Under the pieces are notes generated by a model. That model had not been told where the DNA came from, did no database searches, and saw nothing but the letters and a program-made list of their open reading frames with translations. From Capnocytophaga sp. oral taxon 863 str. F0517 (GTDB taxonomy: Bacteria > Bacteroidota > Bacteroidia > Flavobacteriales > Flavobacteriaceae), in contig NZ_KE992174.1 in the NCBI RefSeq assembly GCF_000466425.1, positions 47,779-111,778 on the forward strand: DNA of 64,000 nt. The letters run 5' to 3'. Below, in pieces: positions 27,100 through 36,183 of the stretch. Numbering within the stretch: the stretch's first letter is position 1; every line of letters begins with the position of its first letter. Both the position numbers and the translations under genes were made by a program.

Positions 27100-28125
27100 A
27101 TGAAATTAGCACTTAAGATCTTCTTACTATTAGCTGTTCTCCCTTTGCAGGCACAGATAAGGAAAGTAAACCCTAAAATCATGCCGCCTATTATCCAAAT
27201 GAAACAGGTTGATTTTAGTAAAAATGAACTCAATTATACCTTTGAGAAAATAAAACTTCAAAACGAACGCTGGTATAAGTTCAATGCCTTAGGGCTTAAT
27301 ATGAGCGAAGTGGCTTATTCCAATTGGAATGCTGGAGGGGTCAACTCTATTACTTTCTTAGCGGATGTTAAGCTCCGTCGTCGTTACTTAGTCGAAAACT
27401 ATTTTTGGGATAACGAATTGGTAGCCAACTATGGAATCAATGCTCAAAAGGGAGAAGGCCTTAGAAAAACGGACGATCAGGTGTCACTGACTTCTTCCTA
27501 TGGCTATCGTACCGGATTCAGAGATTGGTATTATTCATCCAAACTGACATTTAATACTCAGTTCAGCGATGGTTACGACTATCCAAGAAGTGAAGGGGAC
27601 GAACCTATTTCTCGATTTATGGCGCCTGGCTATCTCTATATAGGTATCGGTGCCGAGTATGCCCCAGAAAAAGGTAAAACAGCTCTGTTTGTATCTCCAT
27701 TAACGCTGAAATCTACCTTCGTTCTGGATCAAAACCTTGCCGATAAGGGGTCTTTTGGGCTTCCTGTAGCTGAATATGACAATGCAGGCAACATTACCAA
27801 GCACTCCAAACGCAGCCTTACCGAAGTGGGTTTCTTGCTTTCCGGTAAGCATGAGATAGAAATCTATGAGAATGTGACCATGTATAATCAGGTCTCTTTC
27901 TATACCCAATATGACAAGAGCTTTGGAAATATTGACGTCGATTGGCAGATGTCTGTCGATATGAAAATTAATAACTATCTACAAGCTCGTATCGGTACCC
28001 ATCTCAAATATGATGACGATATCAAATTCAAGGAAAGAATACTCCCTAACGGTGCCAAACAATTATACAGCCCTCGGGTTCAATTCAAACAGATATTAGG
28101 GGTCGGGTTCAAATATATTTTCTAA
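27100..28125 (+). CDS. DUF3078 outer-membrane beta-barrel protein
   Basis: 341 residues. Signal peptide MKLALKIFLLLAVLPLQAQ. The GLNMSEVAYSNWNAGGVNSI motif near residue 65 and successive aromatic-alternating strands ending FKQILGVGFKYIF are those of DUF3078, a Bacteroidota outer-membrane family without known function. It follows a 48-bp spacer of the CACTAATCACTAAT type after the DUF5683 gene. Confidence 0.8.
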   Translation: MKLALKIFLLLAVLPLQAQIRKVNPKIMPPIIQMKQVDFSKNELNYTFEKIKLQNERWYKFNALGLNMSEVAYSNWNAGGVNSITFLADVKLRRRYLVENYFWDNELVANYGINAQKGEGLRKTDDQVSLTSSYGYRTGFRDWYYSSKLTFNTQFSDGYDYPRSEGDEPISRFMAPGYLYIGIGAEYAPEKGKTALFVSPLTLKSTFVLDQNLADKGSFGLPVAEYDNAGNITKHSKRSLTEVGFLLSGKHEIEIYENVTMYNQVSFYTQYDKSFGNIDVDWQMSVDMKINNYLQARIGTHLKYDDDIKFKERILPNGAKQLYSPRVQFKQILGVGFKYIF

Positions 28126-28127
28126 GC

Positions 28128-29261
28128 CTATACCATGAATAGGTCGGAGGCGATCCCATCACTGAGAAACAATCCTGCTTCGGTGGTAATAAGATAATTT
28201 TCTTTTTTCAACAATAGGCCTTTCTCTATATAGGGAAGGGCTTCTTTTTGTAGGTAATTCATATAGGTCTGCCCAAAATCGGCTCGGATACGCTCCAAGC
28301 TGATGCCTTTTCGGATCCTCAGCCCTGTCATAATGCGCTCATTGTAGAGGTCTTTCTTAGAGAGTTCTTCCCACTCTTGAGGGAGCACACCTTGTGCAAT
28401 TTGTTGGATATATTTTATGTTATGGGCAATATTCCACATACGTGCCTGCCCATTGTAGCTATGGGCTGAAGGGCCTACCCCCATATAGGGCTTTTGCTCC
28501 CAATAGGCGGTATTGTTTTGGCTAAAATAGCCTTCTTTCCCGAAATTGGAGAGCTCATAATGTACAAAACCCGCCTGTTCCATACGCTCCTTCAGTAAGT
28601 AAAAGTGTTGGCGAGCTTGCCCATCATCAGTAGGGGGGAGCTTGCCTTTTTGGATAAATTGATATAGAGCAGTACGGGGTTCTACCGTGAGGGCATAGGC
28701 CGAGAGATGGGGAATCCCAAAGGAAAGGGCGCGCTCTATATTGGTGAGCCAACGCGCTTCACTCATATGAGGAATCCCATAGATGAGGTCTATAGTGGTG
28801 TTGGTAAATAGGGGCACCGCTTGTTCTAAGAAAGCTATCGCTTGCGCAGCACTATGCGCCCGATTCATCAGCCGTAAGTCTTCCTCATAGAAGGATTGTA
28901 CCCCTATACTAAGGCGGTTAATGCCCAATTCTTTTAAATGAGCTAAGGAAAGTTGTCCACTTGAGTGGGAAAAATCATCAGGATTGACCTCTATAGTGAT
29001 TTCAGCCCCTTCATTGACTTTGTAATGCTGGTAGATAGTGGCAAAAATAGTACTTAGCTCTGCATAAGTGAGTACCGAAGGGGTGCCTCCCCCCAGATAG
29101 AGGGTCTGTAGGGGAGTGGTAGCCTCTGTTTTTCTCAGTTCCAATTCCTTGCATAAGGCCTCCACCATTGCTCCCTTGTGCTTTAGAGTGGTAGAGAAAT
29201 GGAAATCACAGTAGTGGCAGGCCTGTCGGCAAAAAGGAATGTGGATATAAAGGCTATACAT
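28128..29261 (-). CDS. hemW: Radical-SAM heme chaperone HemW
   Basis: 377 residues from MYSLYIHIPFC. The radical-SAM cluster motif CRQACHYCDF (CxxxCxxC, plus the trailing CxF-like residues) marks the HemW group of HemN-like proteins, which binds and transfers heme rather than acting as the oxidase. YLGGGTPSVL, INRLSIGVQSF and GIPHMS are further family motifs. The GTG at 29264 is directly in front of the ATG at 29261; the latter gives the family N-terminus. It is the last gene of the manA-ruvC-hemW operon and abuts the ruvC stop. Confidence 0.88.
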   Translation of the reverse strand: MYSLYIHIPFCRQACHYCDFHFSTTLKHKGAMVEALCKELELRKTEATTPLQTLYLGGGTPSVLTYAELSTIFATIYQHYKVNEGAEITIEVNPDDFSHSSGQLSLAHLKELGINRLSIGVQSFYEEDLRLMNRAHSAAQAIAFLEQAVPLFTNTTIDLIYGIPHMSEARWLTNIERALSFGIPHLSAYALTVEPRTALYQFIQKGKLPPTDDGQARQHFYLLKERMEQAGFVHYELSNFGKEGYFSQNNTAYWEQKPYMGVGPSAHSYNGQARMWNIAHNIKYIQQIAQGVLPQEWEELSKKDLYNERIMTGLRIRKGISLERIRADFGQTYMNYLQKEALPYIEKGLLLKKENYLITTEAGLFLSDGIASDLFMV

Positions 29262-29264
29262 CAC

Positions 29265-29834
29265 TCAAGAGACTCTGTTTTCGTTTTGCTTGACAAAGGC
29301 TTCCCAAGAGGAATAACTTTGCTGCTTTTCGGCTTTTCCACCATTGAAAAAGTGGCAGACAGCTACGGCCAGTCCGTCAGTGGCATCAAGGTGAGAGGGG
29401 AGCTGCTTGAACCGAAGCAACTGCTGCAACATCTTGGCGACTTGTTCCTTAGAGGCATTCCCATTGCCGGTGATGGCCATCTTTACTTTTTTGGGTTCGT
29501 ATTCGGTAATAGGTAGGTCGCGGGCTAGGCCGGCTGCCATGGCAACTCCTTGGGCACGTCCCAGCTTGAGCATGGATTGTACATTCTTCCCGAAGAAGGG
29601 AGCTTCTATGGCCAGCTCATCCGGGTGATAGGTATCTATAAGCTCCGTAGTTCGTTCGAATATGAGCTTGAGCTTCAGGTAATGATTGTCATATTTGCTC
29701 AAAAGCAGTTCATTCATTTGGACAAAACGCATCTGGTTCTTCACTACCTCTATGATACCAAACCCCATCACAGTCGTACCGGGGTCTACCCCTAAGATTA
29801 TTTTCTCTACTACCACTTTCCTTTCTTTTAGCAA
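29265..29834 (-). CDS. ruvC: Crossover junction endonuclease RuvC
   Basis: 189 residues. Acidic residues are in [15 protein letters not shown] (near residue 17), [10 protein letters not shown] (Glu near 75) and the C-terminal [14 protein letters not shown] (near 150-155). RuvC resolves Holliday junctions with RuvAB. The start at 29834 overlaps the manA end by 7 bp and hemW begins right after the stop, so all three are one operon. Confidence 0.93.
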   Translation of the reverse strand: MLKERKVVVEKIILGVDPGTTVMGFGIIEVVKNQMRFVQMNELLLSKYDNHYLKLKLIFERTTELIDTYHPDELAIEAPFFGKNVQSMLKLGRAQGVAMAAGLARDLPITEYEPKKVKMAITGNGNASKEQVAKMLQQLLRFKQLPSHLDATDGLAVAVCHFFNGGKAEKQQSYSSWEAFVKQNENRVS

Positions 29835-30790
29835 GATACTTGTAAGACCTCCATATGTCCCTTAAGGCTGATTTCCTTACATGAGGCAGGCACCAATAGC
29901 GTTTGTCCTTTTTCCAAAGGCAGTTCCATATCCCCATATTGTAGGCTGCCCTTACTGGCAACTCCTATATAGATGTGGAATGATTCTCCAGAAAGGGTCA
30001 GGGGCATCTCTTGGTTGATTTTCAGATAATCTGTAGTAAAATAGGGTGATGCCACAGCAGGATTAACGGTGTTTTCCGCCTTGGTATAGGACTTGCGGAA
30101 ATCGTCTTTTTGCTCAAAATCAATGGCATCTAGGGCAAGTTCTGTATGTAGTTCTCGGTAATTGCCATTTTTGTCCTTGCGGTCAAAGTCATATACGCGG
30201 TAAGTGATGTCGCTCGTCTGTTGGATTTCAGCCAATAAGACTCCAGCTCCTATCGCGTGGATTTTCCCTGCTGGGATAAAGAACATATCCCCATGGGCTA
30301 CCTTCTCATAATGAAGCAATTGGCTAAGAGTTTTATCAGCCAAGTGGGCTTGGTATTCCTCACGGCTTACATTTCGGTTGAAGCCAATGATGATAGAGGC
30401 CTCAGGGTCGGCATCCATGATATACCACATCTCGGTCTTTCCAAAGGAGTTATGGCGGGCTTTGGCCAAAGCATCATCGGGGTGTACTTGTATGGAAAGG
30501 TCTTGAGCGGCATCGATGAATTTGATGAGCAGCGGGAAGTCTGTCCCAAATCGCTTATAAACAGCACTTCCTAAGAGTGCTTCAGGTACTTGCTCTATGA
30601 GTGCCTGTAGGGAAGTACCCTTTAGAGCACCATTGCTAATGACAGAAACATCTCCTTTCACTGTAGAGACCTCCCAACTCTCCCCTATAAGAGGCTGATG
30701 GATAGGCTTATGGAGTTCCTTCTCGAGTTTCTCTCCGCCCCAAATACGTTCCTTAAAGATAGGGGCAAAGCTAAGTGGATATAGGTTCAT
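29828..30790 (-). CDS. manA: Mannose-6-phosphate isomerase, class I
   Basis: 320 residues from [19 protein letters not shown]. Interconverts mannose-6-phosphate and fructose-6-phosphate. Zinc-site motifs QVHPDD and GKTEMWYI (near residues 95 and 117) and [11 protein letters not shown] are present. The in-frame ATG at 30814 lies before the predicted transcription start (~30805), so 30790 is chosen. First gene of manA-ruvC-hemW. Confidence 0.92.
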   Translation of the reverse strand: MNLYPLSFAPIFKERIWGGEKLEKELHKPIHQPLIGESWEVSTVKGDVSVISNGALKGTSLQALIEQVPEALLGSAVYKRFGTDFPLLIKFIDAAQDLSIQVHPDDALAKARHNSFGKTEMWYIMDADPEASIIIGFNRNVSREEYQAHLADKTLSQLLHYEKVAHGDMFFIPAGKIHAIGAGVLLAEIQQTSDITYRVYDFDRKDKNGNYRELHTELALDAIDFEQKDDFRKSYTKAENTVNPAVASPYFTTDYLKINQEMPLTLSGESFHIYIGVASKGSLQYGDMELPLEKGQTLLVPASCKEISLKGHMEVLQVSC

Positions 30791-30811
30791 TTGTATCAAT
30801 ATTTGAAAGTA

Positions 30812-30840
30812 CAAAAGTACAATTTTTTTTAGAATTACAA
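30812..30840 (-). promoter_or_regulatory. Promoter of manA-ruvC-hemW
   Basis: Minus strand: TTG (30838-30840), 18 nt, TACTTTTG (30812-30819). Confidence 0.6.
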
Positions 30841-30903
30841 TCAGCCTTAGGAGTGTTCTATATATTGGCTATTTTTGTTATTTATTTGTTAATCATAAGT
30901 GGT

Positions 30904-30937
30904 TTGGATGTAAATAAAAAGATAAATTTTATCTTTG
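30904..30937 (+). promoter_or_regulatory. Promoter of the secreted protein gene at 30962
   Basis: TTG (30904-30906) and TATCTTTG (30930-30937), spacing 23, longer than usual. The -7 element is convincing; the -33 less so. Confidence 0.45.
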
Positions 30938-30961
30938 CACTTTATAGAAAAGCTGTATAAA

Positions 30962-31600
30962 ATGAAAAAAGAAATATGGATACTCTTATTTTTGTATGTC
31001 TGTCTTCCTCTGAGGGCACAGAATTCTAAAGAGTTGATAGAGATATTACTTGATTTCTGTCAGCAGGTAACCCAAGAAGAGCCTTCAGAGGAGAAGATAT
31101 ATGCTATTTTTCAAAATATATCCCCTGAAAAGAAATATCTTCTCCTTGAAGAAAAGAAAAGCAGCTTTGCAGGATTTACCCAAGAAAAAGTAGCTTATAT
31201 AGATCCGGATAAGGAAAAATATAATAATACCAAGCTAATATCTTATAAGAGAGCAGCTGAGCGCGCATACACCTTAGACTTATTCCTCCATAGTCCCTAT
31301 AGTATCAAAGCAGGAAAAGTGAGCTATGAAAAGGCCATATATCCTATCTCTTTTCCTGAGCTGACAGAGAAGTTGGGGCGTGTTTTCTATGATCCTATTT
31401 TCCAATTCAAGGATACCAAAAGGAGTAACTATATTTATCAGAATCCCCAGACACATAAGAAAGTAGTATTTTTTATACTATCCTATAACCCACCTGAGGC
31501 ACCCTATAACATCATATATCGCATTAAGATAGAGGACATTCGTTTCTTTGATGAAGCTTCCTTAAGCAAAGGTAAGTTTTATATGAAAGGAAAGAACTAA
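30962..31600 (+). CDS. Secreted protein of unknown function
   Basis: 212 residues. The signal peptide MKKEIWILLFLYVCLPLRAQ fixes the start; an upstream ATG at 30935 sits inside the promoter. The mature part is charged, with aromatic residues (KYLLLEEKKSSFAGFTQEK), and has no motif I recognise. It lies alone between manA and a toxin-antitoxin pair, more AT-rich than the housekeeping genes. Confidence 0.6.
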   Translation: MKKEIWILLFLYVCLPLRAQNSKELIEILLDFCQQVTQEEPSEEKIYAIFQNISPEKKYLLLEEKKSSFAGFTQEKVAYIDPDKEKYNNTKLISYKRAAERAYTLDLFLHSPYSIKAGKVSYEKAIYPISFPELTEKLGRVFYDPIFQFKDTKRSNYIYQNPQTHKKVVFFILSYNPPEAPYNIIYRIKIEDIRFFDEASLSKGKFYMKGKN

Positions 31601-31671
31601 AAATCACCAGAGAGAATTGGGAACTATTGCGTTTTGGTACAATTTTTGCACTTAGCACAAAAAATAATTTG

Positions 31672-31679
31672 TATCTTTG
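31672..31679 (+). promoter_or_regulatory. -7 element of the RelE-type toxin-antitoxin pair
   Basis: TATCTTTG, 19 bp before the antitoxin ATG. An ATTTTTGCACTTA word ~20 bp upstream resembles the promoter zone of the PIN pair at 830-841. Confidence 0.45.
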
Positions 31680-31698
31680 TACCCCAAATAAGAAGTTT

Positions 31699-31983
31699 AT
31701 GGCTTACACTATCACCATTACCAGCAATAGCCCACAAGCATTAGCTTTTGTTGAATATCTGAAAACGCTTAGTTTTGTGGAATTTACAGAAACCCATCCT
31801 AAGGAAAAAGACCCTACCAAGGCAAAGGCTAAAGCAGGACTAGCCAAGCCTGAACCTGCCGTGTCCTCCCAGAAAGACGAAACTTTTAGAAAGAAATTTT
31901 TAAAAGCACTACAAGAAACCGCTGATGTAAGAGCAGGAAAGAAAGAAGCTATACCTTTTGAAGATTTTATCAATGAAATATAA
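31699..31983 (+). CDS. Antitoxin-like small protein paired with a RelE-type toxin
   Basis: 94 residues (MAYTITITSNSPQALAFVEYLKTLSF...). The N-terminus matches the antitoxin-like protein at 856 in pattern and length, while the Lys/Ala/Pro-rich middle and the helix DETFRKKFLKALQETADVR differ. Its last codons overlap the toxin ATG (ATGAAATATAA). Antitoxin role inferred from order and size. Confidence 0.65.
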   Translation: MAYTITITSNSPQALAFVEYLKTLSFVEFTETHPKEKDPTKAKAKAGLAKPEPAVSSQKDETFRKKFLKALQETADVRAGKKEAIPFEDFINEI

Positions 31984-32359
31984 ATTTCATGTGCTACAGA
32001 ATTTCAGTAAGGAGGCCAAACCCTTATTGAAAAAATACAAATCTCTCAAAAAGGATCTGATAAAACTAAAGGAGGAAATAGAAGCAAACCCTCTCTTAGG
32101 CACCTCTTTAGGTGGAGGGTTTAAGAAAATACGCCTCAACATTACCACTAAGAGTAAAGGTAAAAGTGGAGGAGCCAGAGTAATTACGCACGAAGTGGTG
32201 TTCAATATAGATACTGATGATGAAACAAAATCCGTTATTTTTGTCTCTATCTATGACAAATCGGAAATAGAAAGCAAGAAAACCAGTGATTTTAAGGAAA
32301 TAGTGGAAGAATTTAGAAATATGGAAGCACAACAATCCAAGGAAAAAACAAAGAAATAA
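31973..32359 (+). CDS. RelE/ParE-superfamily toxin
   Basis: 128 residues from MKYKFHVLQNFSKEAKPLLKKY. The helical hairpin LLKKYKSLKKDLIKLKEEI, then GGGFKKIRLNI and beta strands EVVFNIDT and VIFVSIYDKSE are typical of RelE-type mRNA interferases. No catalytic triad can be assigned by eye. A start at 31958 is possible, but 31973 overlaps the antitoxin stop as in most such pairs. A hairpin terminator follows directly. Confidence 0.7.
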   Translation: MKYKFHVLQNFSKEAKPLLKKYKSLKKDLIKLKEEIEANPLLGTSLGGGFKKIRLNITTKSKGKSGGARVITHEVVFNIDTDDETKSVIFVSIYDKSEIESKKTSDFKEIVEEFRNMEAQQSKEKTKK

Positions 32360-32388
32360 CTCCTCCCAGAGAGAGTTATTTTTTTATA
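32354..32388 (+). terminator. Terminator after the RelE-type pair
   Basis: 9-bp stem AAATAACTC / GAGTTATTT (32354-32362, 32373-32381) followed by a T-run. The left arm covers the toxin stop codon. Confidence 0.75.
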
Positions 32389-32706
32389 TCAATACCTTGC
32401 AAAAACTTTCACTTGTAGGAGGAATGGGCACCTATTAAATTTTGTAGCTTTTGTATTGGCGTTATGTACTGGTACGAGTTTGCAGCTCTTTTGTCAAAGA
32501 ATAAAAGTTCTTAACGACAAAAGAAAAGATCAAATCCGTTTTTATTTAAAACCTTTATAACTAACTATATGTCAGATGTTTAAAAGAGTATTCTTATTTA
32601 TATATTATATGTAAAAAAAGTTATTTATTTGTTAAATAATTATTTTTATTGATTTTAAATAAAAAAAGAACTTATCTTTGCAGAGAGTTATAAAAGATAA
32701 TATATC
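32389..32706. other. Gene-free AT-rich stretch
   Basis: No gene-like frame. It holds a good promoter near its right end (32649-32680). Confidence 0.5.
32649..32680 (+). promoter_or_regulatory. Promoter of the lipoprotein cluster
   Basis: TTG (32649-32651), 21 nt, TATCTTTG (32673-32680), 26 bp ahead of the broken first gene. Confidence 0.55.
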
Positions 32707-32990
32707 ATGAAAAAGTTAATCATTTTTGAGGTCTTTTTATTACTATCATACAGTAAAAATGAATAAGAAGTGAAGGATACTTCTAAAGAACCTTTTGTAC
32801 AAGAGAAATCATACATTTATTATAACGAGAGTTCGATATAAGTAAAATTATATTTTCAAAGCAAAAAAGCCTGCAAGTGCTCCCAGCTGAGTATGTGAAA
32901 CACGGAGAGAACTATACAACAACTAAGCGTAACTCTGTAATTCCTAAGGATAAAGAAAACTTTTGGTCTTATAAAAATCAGTGTAAATGA
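32707..32990 (+). pseudogene. Broken small lipoprotein gene
   Basis: It begins MKKLIIFEVFLLLSYSKNE then stops at 32764. The same frame continues (EVKDTSKEPFVQEKSYIYYNESS) to a second stop, and coding resumes in another frame (LQVLPAEYVKHGENYTTTKRN, ending KNQCK and stop at 32988-32990). Signal-peptide-like start, two in-frame stops and at least one frameshift indicate decay. A well-formed promoter still precedes it. Confidence 0.55.
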
Positions 32991-33067
32991 AACAACACAA
33001 TAACACAGATATAGAAAATCTGGGGGAGCTTTCGTTATATCGAACTTGTATTAAAATAATTAAAAAT

Positions 33068-34015
33068 ATGAGAATATTTAACAAATACATAATAATTTTT
33101 ATTTCTACCTTTTTTATTTGTGCTCAGTGTGAAAAAAATGAAATAGAATTGCTAAATCCTGATGCAAAAGTAATATTACAGCATAATTATTTAATAATAA
33201 CCTCTGCTGATGGACAACCTGCTCAAGTGGAACTGAAATATACCGTTTTGGGTACAGAAGGTGAGAATGAACAGAAAACACTAAGGAAAACGACACCTTT
33301 TATATTTGGAGGAGAGAATGTTTGTTGTTCTTATAGTATAAAAAGAGAAAGTGCTAATGGGTACATTCGTCATTATTTGAATAGAAATTATCAACCTAAT
33401 GGTGCAGATTATCTTAGTATAAAGAATTTGTCTTCTTCAGAGATAGAGTATGCAGTAATAGGAAATAACAAAATAACTTATTATGATGTAAATGATTTAT
33501 CCAATGGGAATAGTACTTATTTTACTCAAAATTTGAATACTTTATTGGATAAAACGAAAGTTATAGAACAACCACCTATTCCTATTTATAAGAAAGCCCC
33601 TATACTATATTTACTATTTCCTGATAAGGCACCTCAACATGTTTGTTATGCACTGCTTGAAGGTGATGGTACTACAGATGGAGGATTATTTAAGGCAAAA
33701 AAAGTACCTTTAAAAAGTCCTTATATAGGAGACCTTACACTTACAACTCCTTATACAATTGAGCAAATAATGGAGCTGTATAAGCAGGAATATGAGAATC
33801 AAGGTTCTATACTTTTTTCAAATTATGTTGCTTATACACTCAAGCTACAGGGGAAAAGATATACTTATAGCCTCAAAGAAGAGGGGGAACGAGGAGATAG
33901 AAAACTATTGTATTATGGTAAAATAGCTCCTCATCAATCTCTTGATAATCAAGGTGAAATTTGGTTTATTAATTCTGCTGAAGCTAGATATTATGATGTA
34001 CTTAATTTAGAATAA
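33068..34015 (+). CDS. Lipoprotein of unknown function
   Basis: 315 residues from MRIFNKYIIIFISTFFICAQC, lipobox ICAQC. A beta-rich domain (LIITSADGQPAQVELKYTV) follows, and the C-terminal ~100 residues (TTPYTIEQIMELYKQEYENQG...ISAHH-like KIAPHQSLDNQGEIWFIN) are repeated in the truncated copy at 34050-34388. The frame is open from 32987, but the signal peptide sets the start. No known family recognised. Confidence 0.65.
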   Translation: MRIFNKYIIIFISTFFICAQCEKNEIELLNPDAKVILQHNYLIITSADGQPAQVELKYTVLGTEGENEQKTLRKTTPFIFGGENVCCSYSIKRESANGYIRHYLNRNYQPNGADYLSIKNLSSSEIEYAVIGNNKITYYDVNDLSNGNSTYFTQNLNTLLDKTKVIEQPPIPIYKKAPILYLLFPDKAPQHVCYALLEGDGTTDGGLFKAKKVPLKSPYIGDLTLTTPYTIEQIMELYKQEYENQGSILFSNYVAYTLKLQGKRYTYSLKEEGERGDRKLLYYGKIAPHQSLDNQGEIWFINSAEARYYDVLNLE

Positions 34016-34049
34016 ATGTTAAGAATATGAATATTTGTATAAATATTAA

Positions 34050-34388
34050 AGTGATAGTATCAAAATTACTCTAAAAGTACTAAATTTTGGAGATATTCTA
34101 ACGAATACGCCCTATTCTATACAGCAAATACTGGATATATATCGTCAAGAATACACAAAAGGAGGAGTATTGTATAGAAATTACAACTATAGCAAGGATT
34201 ATTCAGGTGCTTATAAGGCAAGCCTTCGTGAGACTTCCTCTTCTGAGCTGTATTATGGTTCTTACAAAGAATCCATTCATTATGGTAAGATTTCAGCACA
34301 CCATACACTTACTAACGAAGGTAAAATTTGGTTTCTCAATAATCAAGCAGGAATAAGAGGAGGTGATAAACTTATAGGAGACTACTGA
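34050..34388 (+). pseudogene. Truncated second copy of the lipoprotein C-terminus
   Basis: The frame is open from 34050 without a proper start. Residues such as GDILTNTPYSIQQILDIYRQEY and HYGKISAHHTLTNEGKIWFLNN align with the C-terminal ~100 residues of the preceding lipoprotein (GDLTLTTPYTIEQIMELYKQEY, YYGKIAPHQSLDNQGEIWFIN). The first two thirds are missing, so this is a 5'-deleted tandem duplicate. A TTG at 34170 could start a short product, but that is unlikely. Confidence 0.65.
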
Positions 34389-34453
34389 AAGCACCTCTTT
34401 TATTTTTTAAAATCAAAATGCACAACGGGTTATAAATCATAGATAAAGGAATA

Positions 34454-35029
34454 ATGAGTGTTTTTTTAATCCTGATAAGTATTTTATTATTTTCTTGTGA
34501 AGAGAGTAAAAAGGTAAAATCTAATTTTACTAAGAATACTTTTGTTACTGAGAATGAAAGAATAAAAGTTAATGATTCTTTACCTCTTTTAAAAGACTTT
34601 CTATTACTTGAAGATGAATTGCTACAAAAGGACTTGTTTAGAAAGATAGATTCAGTATCTGCTATTCATTATCCAATGTATAAAAAGGAGGATATTGTAA
34701 ATATAACTCCTAAGATGTTAGGTAGATACCTATATGATATTAATCAATTAGATTTGAAGGATAGCATCATCTCTTATGATATAACTAAAAAAGAATATTA
34801 TCATAAAATGATCCATAGAGAGATGCAGAAATATAAGACCTCTGATTATAAAAATATTATTTATGTAGAGGCTTATCCTAACAAGACTTTTCGACTGATT
34901 ATTAATTATTCTTATACTGTCCAATTTGGAAAAGGTGAAGAACCAATTAGCGTAGAATCCTCAATATCCTATTCTTTCAAAATTATTAATAGAAAGATAG
35001 AGGAATTTGATATACAAGAATCAGGATAA
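34454..35029 (+). CDS. Lipoprotein of unknown function
   Basis: 191 residues. Lipobox LLFSC near residue 14 in MSVFLILISILLFSC. The mature part is charged (EESKKVKSNFTKNTF) and ends in beta strands (TFRLIINYSYTVQFG). No family recognised. It is strongly AT-rich like the two neighbouring lipoprotein genes. Confidence 0.6.
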   Translation: MSVFLILISILLFSCEESKKVKSNFTKNTFVTENERIKVNDSLPLLKDFLLLEDELLQKDLFRKIDSVSAIHYPMYKKEDIVNITPKMLGRYLYDINQLDLKDSIISYDITKKEYYHKMIHREMQKYKTSDYKNIIYVEAYPNKTFRLIINYSYTVQFGKGEEPISVESSISYSFKIINRKIEEFDIQESG

Positions 35030-35212
35030 AGCATAAATAGAAAATAAGCACACTTTATGGAAGATGTTTTTCTAATTTTTGCTCTTAAATTCATACCAAA
35101 CACCTTAAATGTCAAATTTCGTTTTGCTTCTCCTTATTTTTAGGAAAATATATTTATGCAGCTTATTTAGGGAATAAGAGCATACTAAAAATAAAAAAAT
35201 AAAAAAATAAAT

Positions 35213-35242
35213 TTGCAGATTTGATAAATTGTTGTACCTTTG
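35213..35242 (+). promoter_or_regulatory. Promoter of rplM-rpsI-rpsB-tsf
   Basis: TTG (35213-35215, part of TTTG), 19 nt, TACCTTTG (35235-35242), an exact consensus match. An A/T-rich tract lies just upstream. Confidence 0.75.
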
Positions 35243-35248
35243 CACGCT

Positions 35249-35279
35249 GTTAGAAATACCAATAAATCAGGGTACTAAC
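35249..35279 (+). ncRNA. Candidate ribosomal-protein L13 leader hairpin
   Basis: GTTAG AAA TACC, a 10-nt loop, then GGTA CTAAC form a 9-bp stem with a 3-nt bulge. It starts at the predicted transcription start and lies 35 nt before the rplM GTG. Autoregulatory leaders for L13 would fit, but this is inferred from position and pairing only. Confidence 0.35.
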
Positions 35280-35313
35280 ACAATTAGGAATGTTTAATTA
35301 AAATAATTTAAGT

Positions 35314-35769
35314 GTGGACACATTAAGTTACAAAACACGCTCAGTGAACAAGCAAACCGCTGAAAAACAGTGGGTTGTGGTAGATGCTGAGGGTCAGAAA
35401 TTAGGACGTCTTGCCTCCAAAGTTGCCAAACTCCTCAGAGGTAAGTACAAGCCAAGTTACACCCCCCATGCCGATTGTGGGGATAATGTAATCATTATCA
35501 ACGCTGAGAAAATAGAACTTAGCGGATTAAAAACCGACACTAAGGAGTATCTTCGCTATACAGGATACCCTGGCGGACAACGTATTCAATCTTTCAAACA
35601 GGTGCTTGCTAAGTTCCCTGAAAGAATTATTGAAAAAGCTGTAAAAGGGATGCTTCCTAAAAACAAATTAGGTGCTGCTCTTTTCCGTAATCTTAAAGTA
35701 TATGCAGGGGCTACTCATAACCATGAGTCTCAAAAGCCTGTTTCTATTAACCTAAATGACCTTAAATAA
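35314..35769 (+). CDS. rplM: 50S ribosomal protein L13
   Basis: 151 residues from a GTG ([14 protein letters not shown]). Family motifs: [43 protein letters not shown], and the C-terminal [12 protein letters not shown] and [16 protein letters not shown]. It is first in the rplM-rpsI-rpsB-tsf order, and its stop overlaps the rpsI ATG by one base. Confidence 0.96.
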   Translation: MDTLSYKTRSVNKQTAEKQWVVVDAEGQKLGRLASKVAKLLRGKYKPSYTPHADCGDNVIIINAEKIELSGLKTDTKEYLRYTGYPGGQRIQSFKQVLAKFPERIIEKAVKGMLPKNKLGAALFRNLKVYAGATHNHESQKPVSINLNDLK

Positions 35770-36155
35770 TGGAAGTAATTCACAAAATTGGACGTAGAAA
35801 AACCGCTGTCGCTCGTATCTACTTGAAAGAGGGAAGTGGTGTAATCACCGTTAACAAGAGAAATTTTACCGATTATTTCACTACGCCTACCCTTCAGTAT
35901 AAGGTAAAACAGCCTTTCGCCTTAGTCGGTGCTGAAGACTCTTACGATGTAAAAGTAAATGTATACGGGGGAGGTATCACCGGACAAGCTGAGGCTATTC
36001 GCTTGGCAATCTCTCGCGCTCTTTGCGAAGTAGAGGCTGAAAACCGTGCCATCCTTAAGCCTGAAGGACTCCTTACTCGCGACCCTCGTATGGTGGAAAG
36101 AAAGAAATTCGGTCAGAAAAAAGCCCGCAAGAGATTCCAATTCTCAAAACGTTAA
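35769..36155 (+). CDS. rpsI: 30S ribosomal protein S9
   Basis: 128 residues. IGRRKTAVARIYL at the N-terminus, VYGGGITGQAEAIRLAISRAL in the middle and the tRNA-contacting basic tail FGQKKARKRFQFSKR at the end. Coupled to rplM. Confidence 0.97.
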   Translation: MEVIHKIGRRKTAVARIYLKEGSGVITVNKRNFTDYFTTPTLQYKVKQPFALVGAEDSYDVKVNVYGGGITGQAEAIRLAISRALCEVEAENRAILKPEGLLTRDPRMVERKKFGQKKARKRFQFSKR

Positions 36156-36183
36156 TGTTTTATTTAAAATTATTTATTTATTG

